Positions 42,661-50,809 of a stretch of DNA of 64,000 bases are shown here, piece by piece. This stretch comes from Loktanella fryxellensis (GTDB lineage Bacteria > Pseudomonadota > Alphaproteobacteria > Rhodobacterales > Rhodobacteraceae): positions 1-64,000 of the forward strand of contig NZ_FOCI01000006.1 in the NCBI RefSeq assembly GCF_900110065.1, written 5' to 3'. Position numbers and translations under genes: made by a program. Each line of letters starts with the position of its first letter. Position 1 is the stretch's first letter. The notes beneath the pieces are model-generated. The model saw nothing but the letters and a program-made list of their open reading frames with translations, ran no database searches and was not told the origin of the DNA.

Positions 42661-43472
42661 CAGAACTCCAGAAACTGTCGCAGCGCGCGGTCGAAGGCGG
42701 CGGTGGCGTTCAGGTTAGCGATATGGGCGCAGTCGGGGATTTCGACATAGGACGCGCCCGGCGTTGCCTGCGCCATGTCCTGCATCGCGGCAGGCGGTGC
42801 GCCCATGTCGTCCGCCCCCGCGATATAGAGGACTGGCACGGTCATGCCCGGCAGGTCGCGGCGATAGTCGAGCGACTGCAACGCCCGCGCGCAGCCGGTA
42901 TAGCCCGCCACGTCCATCGCCGTGAAATCCCGCGCCAATGCCGCCACGACATCGGGGTGGGTCTGGGCAAAGTCGGGCGTCAGCCAGCGGTCCAGCGTGC
43001 CGGGCCAGATCGCCGCCATGCCGCCCGCGTCGATCGCCGCGATCCGGTCGTCCCAGCCCGCGACGAAGGGCGGCGGCGCGTCGGCGCGCGCACAGGCGCA
43101 GACGATGCGCCGCACGCGGCCCGCGTGGTTCAGGCCCATCCCCAGCGCCGTCATGCCGCCCAGCGACAGGCCGACGATATCCGCCTGCACGACGTGGAAG
43201 TTGTCGAGGATCGCGAGCATGTCGGCGGTCAGGTCGGCAAAGCGGTAGGGTCCGGGCGGCGTGGACGACTGCCCGTGCCCCCGCGTGTCATAGCCAATGA
43301 CGCGGAAATGCGGCTCCAGCACCGCGCGCTGCGGCGCCCACATGTCCAGCCCCGCGCCGAGCGAGTTCGACAGCAGCACGACCGGGCCGTCGACGCGGCC
43401 CGTCACCTTGACCGACAGATGCGCGTCGCCGGACCGGACGGTGATCCGGCCCTCATGTGCGACACTGGTCAT
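42660..43472 (-). CDS. Alpha/beta hydrolase (3-oxoadipate enol-lactonase-like)
   Basis: A 270-residue hydrolase with oxyanion region VVLLSNSLGAGLDMWAPQ, nucleophile elbow GLSLGGMTALG, and His in IPDCAHIANL. It resembles PcaD/RutD-type enzymes, so it likely hydrolyses a lactone, enol-ester or small carbamate. Four-base overlap with the luciferase-like monooxygenase upstream. The long upstream frame is an artefact of that gene. Confidence 0.87.
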   Translation of the reverse strand: MTSVAHEGRITVRSGDAHLSVKVTGRVDGPVVLLSNSLGAGLDMWAPQRAVLEPHFRVIGYDTRGHGQSSTPPGPYRFADLTADMLAILDNFHVVQADIVGLSLGGMTALGMGLNHAGRVRRIVCACARADAPPPFVAGWDDRIAAIDAGGMAAIWPGTLDRWLTPDFAQTHPDVVAALARDFTAMDVAGYTGCARALQSLDYRRDLPGMTVPVLYIAGADDMGAPPAAMQDMAQATPGASYVEIPDCAHIANLNATAAFDRALRQFLEF

Positions 43473-44584
43473 TCGGCGACCATGGCCGGGGCGACCTTTG
43501 GCGGCAGGGTCGCATTCACGGCGGGCATCGTCTGTTCCGCCAGCAGGACCATGGACCGCCGCGACAGGGCGACGTCGGCCCAGTCCTTGCCCGCGACCAG
43601 CAGCGTGCCGAAATCGCCGACCTCGTCGCGCAGGGCAAGGATGTCGTCCGCGACCTTGTCCGGCGTCCCCCATGTGACGCATTCGTCCATCACCATGTCC
43701 AGCGTCACGTCGTCGTCGTGCATGGTCTGGTCGTGCTTGAACAGGTTGGCGCGGCCATGTTTCTTCATCTTGGTCAAGAGCTGGCTGTAGTAGAACCGAT
43801 ACGGGCTGTCGGTGCCGAAGACGTAGTCGCGCGCGGTGTTCATGTCGTCGGCCACGAAGACGGACCGCGCCACGCGCCAGTTGGCGGGATCGGCGGGACG
43901 GCCTGCGCGGTCGCAGCCTTCCACATACTTCGGCCAGTGCGTCTTGACCCATGTGCGCAGCAGGAAGTTGGCCGAGATCGGGTCCCAACCCCGTGCCGCC
44001 GCCTCCGTCACGCCCTTGGAGAAGGGGGCGACGGCGGTGACGACGATGGGCGGATGCGGGCGCTGCAGGGGCTTGGTCATGATGCCCTGACCGATTTCCG
44101 GCAGCATCTGCGTCTCGGTCGTGATGTTCCAGAACTGCCCCTTGATGTTGTAGGGGGCCTCCGATTCCCAGATCTTGAGGATGTGGTTGATCCCCTCGAG
44201 GAACATGGCGGGGCGGTCGGCATTCAGGCTGCCGAACGCCTCGGCGTCCGTCGCCAGACCACCGGGCGAGATGCCGAAGATGAAACGCCCGTCCAGCATG
44301 TGATCCAGCATCGCGACCTGACCTGCCACGGCGGCGGGGTGGGTATTGGGGATGTTGACCGTCCCGGTGCCCAGCCGGATCTGTTTCGTCGCGGCGGCGA
44401 TCCACGCGATGAAGCTGATGCAGTGCGTGATGTTCTCGGCCGCGTCGCTGGTGTGTTCGCCGACGTAGGCTTCGGTAAAGCCCAACTCGTCCGCCAGCAG
44501 GAAGGCGGCGCGATCCTCGTGCAGGGAGGTGCGCCAGTCCTTGCCCAGCGGGTGGATCGGCATGGTGAAGAAACCCAGGTCCAT
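43469..44584 (-). CDS. Luciferase-like flavin-dependent monooxygenase
   Basis: A 371-residue LLM-class TIM-barrel enzyme (MDLGFFTMPIHPLGKDW, GFTEAYVGEHTSDA, RLGTGTVNIPNTHPAAVAGQ, FIFGISPGGLATDAEAFG). Uses reduced flavin and O2; a reductase is encoded at 39444. The closest named class from memory is limonene-monooxygenase-like, but that name is unreliable for function. Within the operon it could open or oxidise the ring, as RutA does for uracil. First gene of LLM, hydrolase, deacetylase, FAD monooxygenase. Confidence 0.85.
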   Translation of the reverse strand: MDLGFFTMPIHPLGKDWRTSLHEDRAAFLLADELGFTEAYVGEHTSDAAENITHCISFIAWIAAATKQIRLGTGTVNIPNTHPAAVAGQVAMLDHMLDGRFIFGISPGGLATDAEAFGSLNADRPAMFLEGINHILKIWESEAPYNIKGQFWNITTETQMLPEIGQGIMTKPLQRPHPPIVVTAVAPFSKGVTEAAARGWDPISANFLLRTWVKTHWPKYVEGCDRAGRPADPANWRVARSVFVADDMNTARDYVFGTDSPYRFYYSQLLTKMKKHGRANLFKHDQTMHDDDVTLDMVMDECVTWGTPDKVADDILALRDEVGDFGTLLVAGKDWADVALSRRSMVLLAEQTMPAVNATLPPKVAPAMVAE

Positions 44585-44691
44585 CGTCGTCTCCCATCGT
44601 GTGTCACGTCGGTTCTAGCCGAGGTGGCGCATATGGGAAAATTATGAAAACCGGTTCCGGGTATCGTGTTTTTGGATGCAGGCGTCAGCCG

Positions 44692-45477
44692 CTACCACCC
44701 TGCGCTGATCTGCCAGACGCCACTGGCGATCAGATAGCCGCCCAGCACGACCAGCAGTCCGTGCACGATCAGATAGAACGGCTCCTTGCGGATGCGGGTC
44801 GCGATGTATTTGCCGACCGCGATGCCCAGCGGCATGATCGGCAGCAGCAAAAGCGAAATCCACAGGGTGTCGAGGGTCACCAGACCCATGCCCAGCACGA
44901 TCGGGATCTTGGCCCAGTTCACGATGGCAAAGAACCAGACCAGCGTCGCCACATAGACCTGCGGGCTCAGACGAAAGGGCAGCAGATAGGCCTGGATCGG
45001 CGCCTCGCCCATCAGAAAGAAGCTGGTGAATCCCGATCCCCCGGCCAGCGACAGGGTGCGCCCCCAGCGCCTGTGGTTCCGGTCCTGCGTCGGCGCCATG
45101 TCGCGCTGGCCCGCAGCCCGGTGGCTGAAGAAGCGCAGGCCGAGGAACAGCGACATCCCGCCAAGGAAGATCGCCAGCACGCCGGCGTCGATGCGGCTGA
45201 ACGCCAGCCCCGCCACACAGACGCCGATGACGCCGGACAAGGCCATCGGCCACAGGAGCCGGACATCGACCGCGCGGCGATAGAGGACCGCGACGATCAG
45301 GTCCATCGCCACATAGGTCGGCAGCAGGATCGAGATGGCGGTGGGAATGTCCGATACGGCGGCGACCAGCGGCATTCCCAATGCGCCCACCATGCCGCCG
45401 AACCCCGCCTTGGCCAGCGCCACGAAGAACACGGCAAAGGCCGCGACCGCAAAGAACAGCGGCGTGAAGGTGGGCAT
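44692..45477 (-). CDS. TauE/SafE-family membrane transporter
   Basis: A 261-residue inner-membrane protein with about eight helices; VALAKAGFGGMVGALGMPLV and a second half-repeat GGSGFTSFFLMGEAPIQAYLLP are typical. The family exports or imports sulphonates, sulphite or organic acids. Preceded at about 100 bases by a TetR-type operator. ATG 45477 is chosen; the frame to 45561 adds an Arg/Ala-rich stretch without a membrane helix. Confidence 0.85.
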   Translation of the reverse strand: MPTFTPLFFAVAAFAVFFVALAKAGFGGMVGALGMPLVAAVSDIPTAISILLPTYVAMDLIVAVLYRRAVDVRLLWPMALSGVIGVCVAGLAFSRIDAGVLAIFLGGMSLFLGLRFFSHRAAGQRDMAPTQDRNHRRWGRTLSLAGGSGFTSFFLMGEAPIQAYLLPFRLSPQVYVATLVWFFAIVNWAKIPIVLGMGLVTLDTLWISLLLLPIMPLGIAVGKYIATRIRKEPFYLIVHGLLVVLGGYLIASGVWQISAGW

Positions 45478-45578
45478 GGTCGCCGTCACGAGAGGCGCCG
45501 CGACGCGGCAAGGGGGTGCATGGGTTGTCCTTTCGGCCCGTCGCCACGGGGCTGGCGGCACGGCGGTTCCGGTGCTAA

Positions 45579-45594
45579 TTTATCGGGTAATAAA
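45579..45594. promoter_or_regulatory. TetR-type operator before the TauE/SafE gene
   Basis: TTTAT-CGGGTA-ATAAA, perfect 5-base arms, sharing TTTATCG and the ATAAA arm with the sites at 41743 and 46513. It lies between the tetR stop and the transporter start, so it gives the transporter its own controlled promoter. Confidence 0.7.
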
Positions 45595-45668
45595 CAAGTC
45601 GCAAGGGTCGTCGCGCGATCCGATGCGCTGCGACGTTGTCGACGGCAAAGCCACGCTGCGAGTGATGC

Positions 45669-46343
45669 CTAGTCTGTGCGCTGTGCTTCCGACGCGTGTT
45701 CAGCCTCCACAGACTTTGCCAGTTTGATTTTCAGCCCGGCGACAAAGGCCGCGACCGCATCGGCGACGACGCGGTCCTTGCGCGTTTCAAGCGCTGAGTC
45801 GTAGATCAGATCGCGCACGCCATAGTAGAAGATGCCGCCGTGCATCACCCATGCGAACTCGATCTCGCTGTCGGTGGCGGGGCTGGGCGGGTGGCCGAAC
45901 TCGGCCCGCGCCTCGGCCACGATGGGCTCCAGGATGCGCTGGCGGACCAGTTGCATGTAGCGGCGGTTGATGTCGGCGCCCTTCAGCCCCGAGAACAGAT
46001 AGATCCGCATCCATTCGCGGTTGAAGATCACGTCCGTATAGACCCGGTAGAAGGTATTCAGCCGCTCTTCCACGCTGGTGCTGCGGTCTGTGAGGATCTC
46101 TTCCCATTCGGGTCGCCAGCGGTTGACGTAGACCGCGTCGTAGACGGCAAGGATCAGGTCGTCCTTGGACGGAAAGTAGCGATAGAGCAGCGGTTGCGTC
46201 ACGCCTAGCTGTCGGGCCAGACCGCGGGTCGAACTCTCGAACCCTTCCTCGGCAAAGAAGGCGATCGCCTTGGTGATGAAATCCTCGCGGCGCTGACCGG
46301 ACGACATCCGCTTGCGCTTGGCTGTGGCATCCGGCTCGGTCAT
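45669..46343 (-). CDS. TetR-family regulator, probable controller of the heterocycle cluster
   Basis: A 224-residue TetR/AcrR regulator. Helix-turn-helix: FESSTRGLARQLGVTQPLLYRYFPSKDDLILAVYDAV, after a basic N-terminus (KRKRMSSGQRREDFITKAI). ATG 46343 follows AAAGGA; the longer start 46382 is weaker. The C-terminal ligand domain is of unassigned type. Divergent from the cyclase gene, whose promoter carries one of three matching inverted repeats, making it the obvious binder. Confidence 0.87.
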   Translation of the reverse strand: MTEPDATAKRKRMSSGQRREDFITKAIAFFAEEGFESSTRGLARQLGVTQPLLYRYFPSKDDLILAVYDAVYVNRWRPEWEEILTDRSTSVEERLNTFYRVYTDVIFNREWMRIYLFSGLKGADINRRYMQLVRQRILEPIVAEARAEFGHPPSPATDSEIEFAWVMHGGIFYYGVRDLIYDSALETRKDRVVADAVAAFVAGLKIKLAKSVEAEHASEAQRTD

Positions 46344-46491
46344 GCGATCCTTTCGGGCGGCAGTAGATGTGGCGTCTGTCACGTCGATGCACCGGTGCGG
46401 GCGTCCGGATCAAGGGTCAATCCGGCAGGTCCGACGACGCGCCGCATCATCGCAGGCTAACCCACGTTTGCCATCTGCTCTAGCATGACCA

Positions 46492-46528
46492 TTGACAGAG
46501 CCCTCGATTTAATTTGTCATTCGATAAA
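46492..46528 (+). promoter_or_regulatory. Sigma-70 promoter overlapped by TetR-type operator before the cyclase gene
   Basis: TTGACA (46492-46497), 17-base spacer, TGTCAT (46515-46520, four of six matches to TATAAT). The inverted repeat TTTGT-CATTCG-ATAAA (46513-46528) covers the -10. Read on the minus strand it is TTTATCGAATGACAAA, almost identical to the site at 41743. A bound repressor would block RNA polymerase. Confidence 0.75.
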
Positions 46529-46552
46529 TTAGTATCTGGGGAGGATACGCAC

Positions 46553-47509
46553 ATGACCCGTCTGACACGGCAGGACATCTACGACACGGCGAAACAGCTG
46601 TCGAACTGGGGGCGCTGGGGGGACGACGACCAGATCGGCACCCTGAACAACGTGACACCGGACGACATCGTCGCGGCGGCGGGGCTGATCAAGAAGGGCA
46701 AGACCTTCCCCCTCGGCCTCGACCTGAAGCAAAAGATCCAGTCGGGGCTGTTCGGCGGGCGCTGGAACATGATCCACCAGATGCTGGCCACGGGGACGGA
46801 CGCGGTCGTGGGCGCGCAGGACGGCGACGGCAAGGCCTATCTGCGTTACGCCGACGACGCGATCAACCTGCCCTGTCAGGTCGGCACCCAGTGGGACGCG
46901 CTGTGCCACATCTTCCTCGATGACAAGATGTACAACGGCTATCCGGCGACCGACGTGACCGTGCAGGGTGCGGCCCGGCTGGGGATCGAGCATGTGCGCG
47001 GCAAGATGGTCGGGCGCGGCGTCCTGCTGGACGTGGCCCGGTGGAAGGGGGTCGACAGCCTCGACGACGGGTATCCGATCACGAACGCCGACCTCGACGG
47101 CTGTGCGGCAGCACAGGGGGTGGCGATCGCCAAGGGCGATTTCGTCATCTTGCGCACGGGGCATCAGGAACGCTGCCTCGCGTCGGGCGACTGGACCGGC
47201 TATGCGGGCGGTGACGCGCCGGGGCTGTCGTTCGAGACGGCGCACTGGATCAAGGCCCACGACATCGCCGCGATCTGCGCCGACACATGGGGCTGCGAGG
47301 TGCGCCCCAACGAGAGCGACGAGGCGAACCAGCCGTGGCACTGGGTCGTGATCCCGGCCATCGGCATTTCCATGGGCGAGATCTTCTACGTGAAAGAGTT
47401 GGCCGAGGACTGTGCCGAAGACGGCGTCTACGAGTTCTTCTTCACCGCGCCGCCGCTGCACATCCCGGGCGCTGCGGGATCGCCGATCAATCCGCAGGCG
47501 ATCAAGTGA
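46553..47509 (+). CDS. Cyclase-family (kynurenine formamidase-like) metal hydrolase
   Basis: A 318-residue cyclase-family protein. The metal motif usually HxGTHxDxxxH reads QVGTQWDALCH here, a variant seen in the long-chain subgroup; other family parts are GKTFPLGLDLKQKIQSG, GVLLDVARWKGV and TADTWG-like ICADTWGCEV. Members hydrolyse N-formyl or cyclic amides. GGGGAGGA before ATG 46553 decides the start. It heads its own TetR-controlled transcript. Confidence 0.87.
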   Translation: MTRLTRQDIYDTAKQLSNWGRWGDDDQIGTLNNVTPDDIVAAAGLIKKGKTFPLGLDLKQKIQSGLFGGRWNMIHQMLATGTDAVVGAQDGDGKAYLRYADDAINLPCQVGTQWDALCHIFLDDKMYNGYPATDVTVQGAARLGIEHVRGKMVGRGVLLDVARWKGVDSLDDGYPITNADLDGCAAAQGVAIAKGDFVILRTGHQERCLASGDWTGYAGGDAPGLSFETAHWIKAHDIAAICADTWGCEVRPNESDEANQPWHWVVIPAIGISMGEIFYVKELAEDCAEDGVYEFFFTAPPLHIPGAAGSPINPQAIK

Positions 47510-47536
47510 GAAGGGCTGGCAAGTGAGCGCGTCTGC

Positions 47537-47776
47537 ATGGGCATGATCCCGCACCGCTTCGCCCACGCGGCGTTCGGCCTGTGCCTGTCGATGATGATGT
47601 CGGCCATCATCTCGGGCGTGGCGACGCTCTCGGCGGTCGGGCTGTCGGCGGCGCTGCCGGGCATCTGGGTGCTGGCGTGGCTGAAAAGCTGGGTCGTGGC
47701 GTTTCCGGCGGTGCTGGTGGTGGCCCCGCTGGCGCGGCGCATGGCGGGGCGGTTGACAGCCCCGCCGCCGCTCTAG
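47537..47776 (+). CDS. DUF2798 small membrane protein
   Basis: A 79-residue protein with two transmembrane helices: FGLCLSMMMSAIISGVATL and WLKSWVVAFPAVLVVAPLA, a close fit to DUF2798 (IPHRFAHAAFGL start). Function of the family is unknown; it often neighbours small hydrolase or transporter genes. Follows the cyclase by 27 bases and overlaps the convergent metallo-hydrolase gene by four bases, tail to tail. Confidence 0.82.
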   Translation: MGMIPHRFAHAAFGLCLSMMMSAIISGVATLSAVGLSAALPGIWVLAWLKSWVVAFPAVLVVAPLARRMAGRLTAPPPL

Positions 47777-48669
47777 ACGCGGTGTTGATAGGTGACCGGC
47801 ACCCAGCGATAGGCCCCCGCGTGACGTTCCACATAGCCCACCGCCGGGAACGGCATGTGATGCCCGCTGACCAGCAGACCCTCCGTCGCCGCCATGTCCA
47901 GCACCCGTCTGCGTGTGGCGATGGCCATGGCGGGATCGTCGTCGAAGGCGACCGGACTGTCGGGATGCTGCAGGGAAAACACGTAATGGTTCGTCACGTC
48001 GCCCCAGACCAGCATCTGCGCCGCCCCGTCGTCGAGGCGATACATCATGTGCCCCACCGAATGGCCGAAGGCCGCGAGCGCCGTCAGGCCGGGCACCACC
48101 GTGTCGCCATCCTCGGCCAGCGTCAGACGCCCCGCGATCTGCGGCAGCAGCGCCAGCACGAGGTCGCGATTTTGGGCGCGTTGCGGCGGGATGCCGTCGC
48201 CGCTGGTCCATGCGGCGTGTTCGCGCCGCCCCATGATATAGCGGGCATTGGGAAAGGCAATTGCCTCGCCTTCCATCACGCCGCCGATGTGGTCGGGGTG
48301 CAGATGGGTGAAGGCCACCACGTCGATGTCGCCGGGGGCGTAGCCCGCCACGGCCAGCCGGTCGCGCAGCCGCCCCGCATGGGCGGCACGCCCGCCCGCA
48401 CCGAACCCGGTGTCACACAGCACGACTTGTCCGCCGGTCCGGATCACGGTCGGGGTATAGGTATTCTCGAACGCATGGGCGGGCAGGTGGTTGGCGGCGG
48501 CAGTCTGCGCGATCTGGTCGTCGCTGCGGTCCATGGCAAAGGGTGGCCTGATCCCTGTCCGCACATGCGCCCCGTCAAGGATCGTCGTGACCGCAGCCGT
48601 CCCCAGCGACAGGCGGTGGACGGTGTGGCGCAGGGCGTCGTCGGCGGCGTGGTGCGGGGTCTCGGTCAT
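47773..48669 (-). CDS. Metallo-beta-lactamase-fold hydrolase
   Basis: A 298-residue MBL-fold enzyme. Zinc motif THLHPDHIGG, further His in GHSVGHMMY and LLVSGHHMPFPAVG. The arrangement is that of AHL-lactonase/quinolone-type or generic MBL hydrolases; no signal peptide, so cytoplasmic. It may hydrolyse a lactone in the same pathway, but quorum-signal lactonase activity is equally possible. Oriented against the cyclase gene. Confidence 0.85.
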   Translation of the reverse strand: MTETPHHAADDALRHTVHRLSLGTAAVTTILDGAHVRTGIRPPFAMDRSDDQIAQTAAANHLPAHAFENTYTPTVIRTGGQVVLCDTGFGAGGRAAHAGRLRDRLAVAGYAPGDIDVVAFTHLHPDHIGGVMEGEAIAFPNARYIMGRREHAAWTSGDGIPPQRAQNRDLVLALLPQIAGRLTLAEDGDTVVPGLTALAAFGHSVGHMMYRLDDGAAQMLVWGDVTNHYVFSLQHPDSPVAFDDDPAMAIATRRRVLDMAATEGLLVSGHHMPFPAVGYVERHAGAYRWVPVTYQHRV

Positions 48670-48741
48670 GGCGTGCGGGTCCTGTCAGGGGGGGCATCCG
48701 GTGCAGGATAGGCCGGACGCACCGCCCGCTTGCATCATGGT

Positions 48742-48754
48742 TTCGGATGCCGAA
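48742..48754. promoter_or_regulatory. Palindrome before the cupin-permease operon
   Basis: TTCGG-ATG-CCGAA, perfect 13-base palindrome about 100 bases before the cupin gene, within a short AT-richer stretch (to about 48775). Candidate operator of an unknown regulator; it does not match the TTTATCG sites. Confidence 0.4.
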
Positions 48755-48855
48755 TATATGAAACGATCATGCCGCGCGGCACGGGTTTGCGTCCATCATC
48801 GCGGCGGACCCGCGACCGCGTCACGGCCCTGCAACCCCACCACAGGAAGACGACG

Positions 48856-49317
48856 ATGAAGGACCACGCCGCCCACGGCCCGCACCACATTCCGACCAAC
48901 CCCGACCCGTCCGCCTTTGCCGACTGGCCCGCCGGGATGTACGAGGAGATGCTGGCCGCCCACGACAACGGCTGCGTCGGATCGCTCTTGGTGTCCGAGA
49001 CGGACCGCGTGCGGGTCTGGCACCTGCACATCGCGCCGGGGGAGCGCTGCGGCTTTCACCGCCATGTAAACCCCTATTTCTGGTCGTCGCTGACGGCGGG
49101 GCGCGGGCGCAACTACGCCTCCTCCGGCGCGGTGAGCGAGGCCGTCTATACCGCGGGAGAGACGCGCCATTACCACTACGGCCCCGGCGACTATATGCTG
49201 CACTGCATCGAGAACGTGGGCGACACCACATTGTCCTTCGTCACGGTGGAGTTCCTCGACGGGACCAATCCGCCCTTGGCCATCCCCGACCACATGCGCC
49301 TGACGCCGACCCCCTGA
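48856..49317 (+). CDS. Small cupin protein
   Basis: A 153-residue single-domain cupin. Cupin motif 1 is recognisable as HIAPGERCGFHRHVNPYFWSSL and motif 2 as GPGDYMLHCIENVGDTTLSFV; histidines in both can hold a metal. Role may be a ring-cleaving or isomerising enzyme, or a ligand sensor. ATG 48856 follows GGAAGACG. It precedes a permease gene by 21 bases, so co-transcription is likely. Confidence 0.8.
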   Translation: MKDHAAHGPHHIPTNPDPSAFADWPAGMYEEMLAAHDNGCVGSLLVSETDRVRVWHLHIAPGERCGFHRHVNPYFWSSLTAGRGRNYASSGAVSEAVYTAGETRHYHYGPGDYMLHCIENVGDTTLSFVTVEFLDGTNPPLAIPDHMRLTPTP

Positions 49318-49338
49318 GCGCCGCGAGAGGTGCCCCCA

Positions 49339-50712
49339 ATGGCCCTGATGGTTTCCCGCCCCGGCACGGCGCAGTTCGTCGTCGGCGCAGCAGGGCTGGC
49401 GCTGGTCGCCGTGCTGCTGGGCACCGACGCCCTGCTGCCGCGCGTCGCCGCCGTCAGTGCGCTGTCCGTCGCCCTCTTTGCCACGCGCCTGTTGCCAGAG
49501 GTGGTGACGGCGATCGGCACATTCCTGGCCTTCATCGCGATCGGTGCGGCACCGACGGACGTGATCTTTTCCGGCTTTGCCAGCAGCGGGTTCTGGCTGC
49601 TGTTCGCGGGGCTGGTCATCGGCACGGCGATCACCGCGACCGGGCTGGGGATGCAGTTGGCACTGCGCATCTTCCAGCGCACGGGGGCATCCTATCGCCG
49701 GGCGGCGGTGTTGCTGGCGCTGTGCGGTCTGGCGCTGGGCATCCTCGTGCCCTCAACCCTGCCGCGCGTGATCGTGCTGATGCCCATCGCGTTGTCGCTG
49801 GCGCAGACCATGGGCTATGCGCCCGGATCGCGCGGCCACGTCGGCCTGTGCGCCACCGCGGCGGCGGCGACGCTGCTGCCGACCTATGCGTTCCTGACGG
49901 CCAACCTGCCGGTCATCATCCAGTTCGGCGCGGCCGAGACGCTGTATGGCATCGCCCCGTCCTATGGCGCCTATTTCGTCGAACAGGCGCCGATCAACCT
50001 GCTGCGGCTGGTGGTGCTGCTGGCGGTCATGCTGCCGTTTGCCCCGCCACGGGCCGAGGCCGCATCGCAGGTGGATGCGCCCGCACCCCTGACGCCGCCG
50101 CAGCGCCGCCTGCTAGTGCTGCTGGCAATGGCGATCGGGCTGTGGATGACGGACGGGCTGCATGGCATCTCGCCCGCGTGGGTCGGGCTGGCGCTGGCGG
50201 CGGTGCTGCTGGTGCCCGCGTTCGGGATGCTCGATGCGGCGGCGATGAAGACCAAGGTCGATCTGTCGCCCGCCTTCTTCATCGCGGCACTGTTCGCGAT
50301 GACCGCCGTGGCGCAGGCCAGCGGGTTGGGCACCGCCGTGGCGGATGCGCTCGTGCCGCTGATGGGACTGGGCGGCGGGGGCCTGCGGGATTTCTATGCG
50401 GTCACGGGCCTGTCGGTGGTGCTGTCGCACCTGACCACGGCCCCCGCCGCCCCCGCCGTTCTGGTCCCCATGGCCGAGGCGTTCGCGACGCGCACCGGCT
50501 GGCCGGTCGAGACGGTGGTGATGGCGCAGGTGATCGGGCTGGCGACGCCGATCCTGCCCTATCAGGCGCCGCCGCTGATCGTGGCGATGGCGCTGGCGGC
50601 GATCCCGGTGGGCGCGTTGCTGCGGGTCTGCCTGTGGCTGGCGCTGGCGGTGGCCGTGATCGGCCTGCCGCTGACGTGGGTGTGGTGGTCGTGGCTGGGG
50701 ATGTTCGGCTAG
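49339..50712 (+). CDS. SLC13/DASS-like anion permease, copy 1
   Basis: A 457-residue membrane protein with about twelve helices of the divalent anion:Na+ symporter type. Features: LLPEVVTAIGTFLAFIAIG, FSGFASSGFWLLFAGLVIG, PRVIVLMPIALSLAQ, LPTYAFLTANLPVII and SHLTTAPAAPAVLVPMAE. Probably takes up a carboxylate or related anion. ATG 49339 is preferred over GTG 49330 because GAGAGG is well spaced. A clear paralogue lies at 52556-53923 on the other strand. Confidence 0.85.
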   Translation: MALMVSRPGTAQFVVGAAGLALVAVLLGTDALLPRVAAVSALSVALFATRLLPEVVTAIGTFLAFIAIGAAPTDVIFSGFASSGFWLLFAGLVIGTAITATGLGMQLALRIFQRTGASYRRAAVLLALCGLALGILVPSTLPRVIVLMPIALSLAQTMGYAPGSRGHVGLCATAAAATLLPTYAFLTANLPVIIQFGAAETLYGIAPSYGAYFVEQAPINLLRLVVLLAVMLPFAPPRAEAASQVDAPAPLTPPQRRLLVLLAMAIGLWMTDGLHGISPAWVGLALAAVLLVPAFGMLDAAAMKTKVDLSPAFFIAALFAMTAVAQASGLGTAVADALVPLMGLGGGGLRDFYAVTGLSVVLSHLTTAPAAPAVLVPMAEAFATRTGWPVETVVMAQVIGLATPILPYQAPPLIVAMALAAIPVGALLRVCLWLALAVAVIGLPLTWVWWSWLGMFG

Positions 50713-50754
50713 GCGCTGCCGCGCAGCGCGTGATGCAACAGGGGCCGTGACGCA

Positions 50755-50791
50755 AAAGGGGGGCCGGGCGCATCACGCCCGGCCCCCCTTT
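50755..50791. terminator. Bidirectional terminator between the permease and pckA
   Basis: A perfect 16-bp stem (50755-50770 with 50776-50791) with loop CATCA. Arms begin with AAA and end with TTT, giving short T-runs in both directions. Serves the convergent permease and pckA genes. Confidence 0.88.
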
Positions 50792-50809
50792 CGTTTGGTC
50801 CCTTTCGGA

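Noticed and set aside
47773-48669. Quorum-quenching AHL lactonase
   Set aside because: The HLHPDH motif is shared by many MBL-fold hydrolases; nothing specific to AHL lactonases was visible, so only the fold is claimed.
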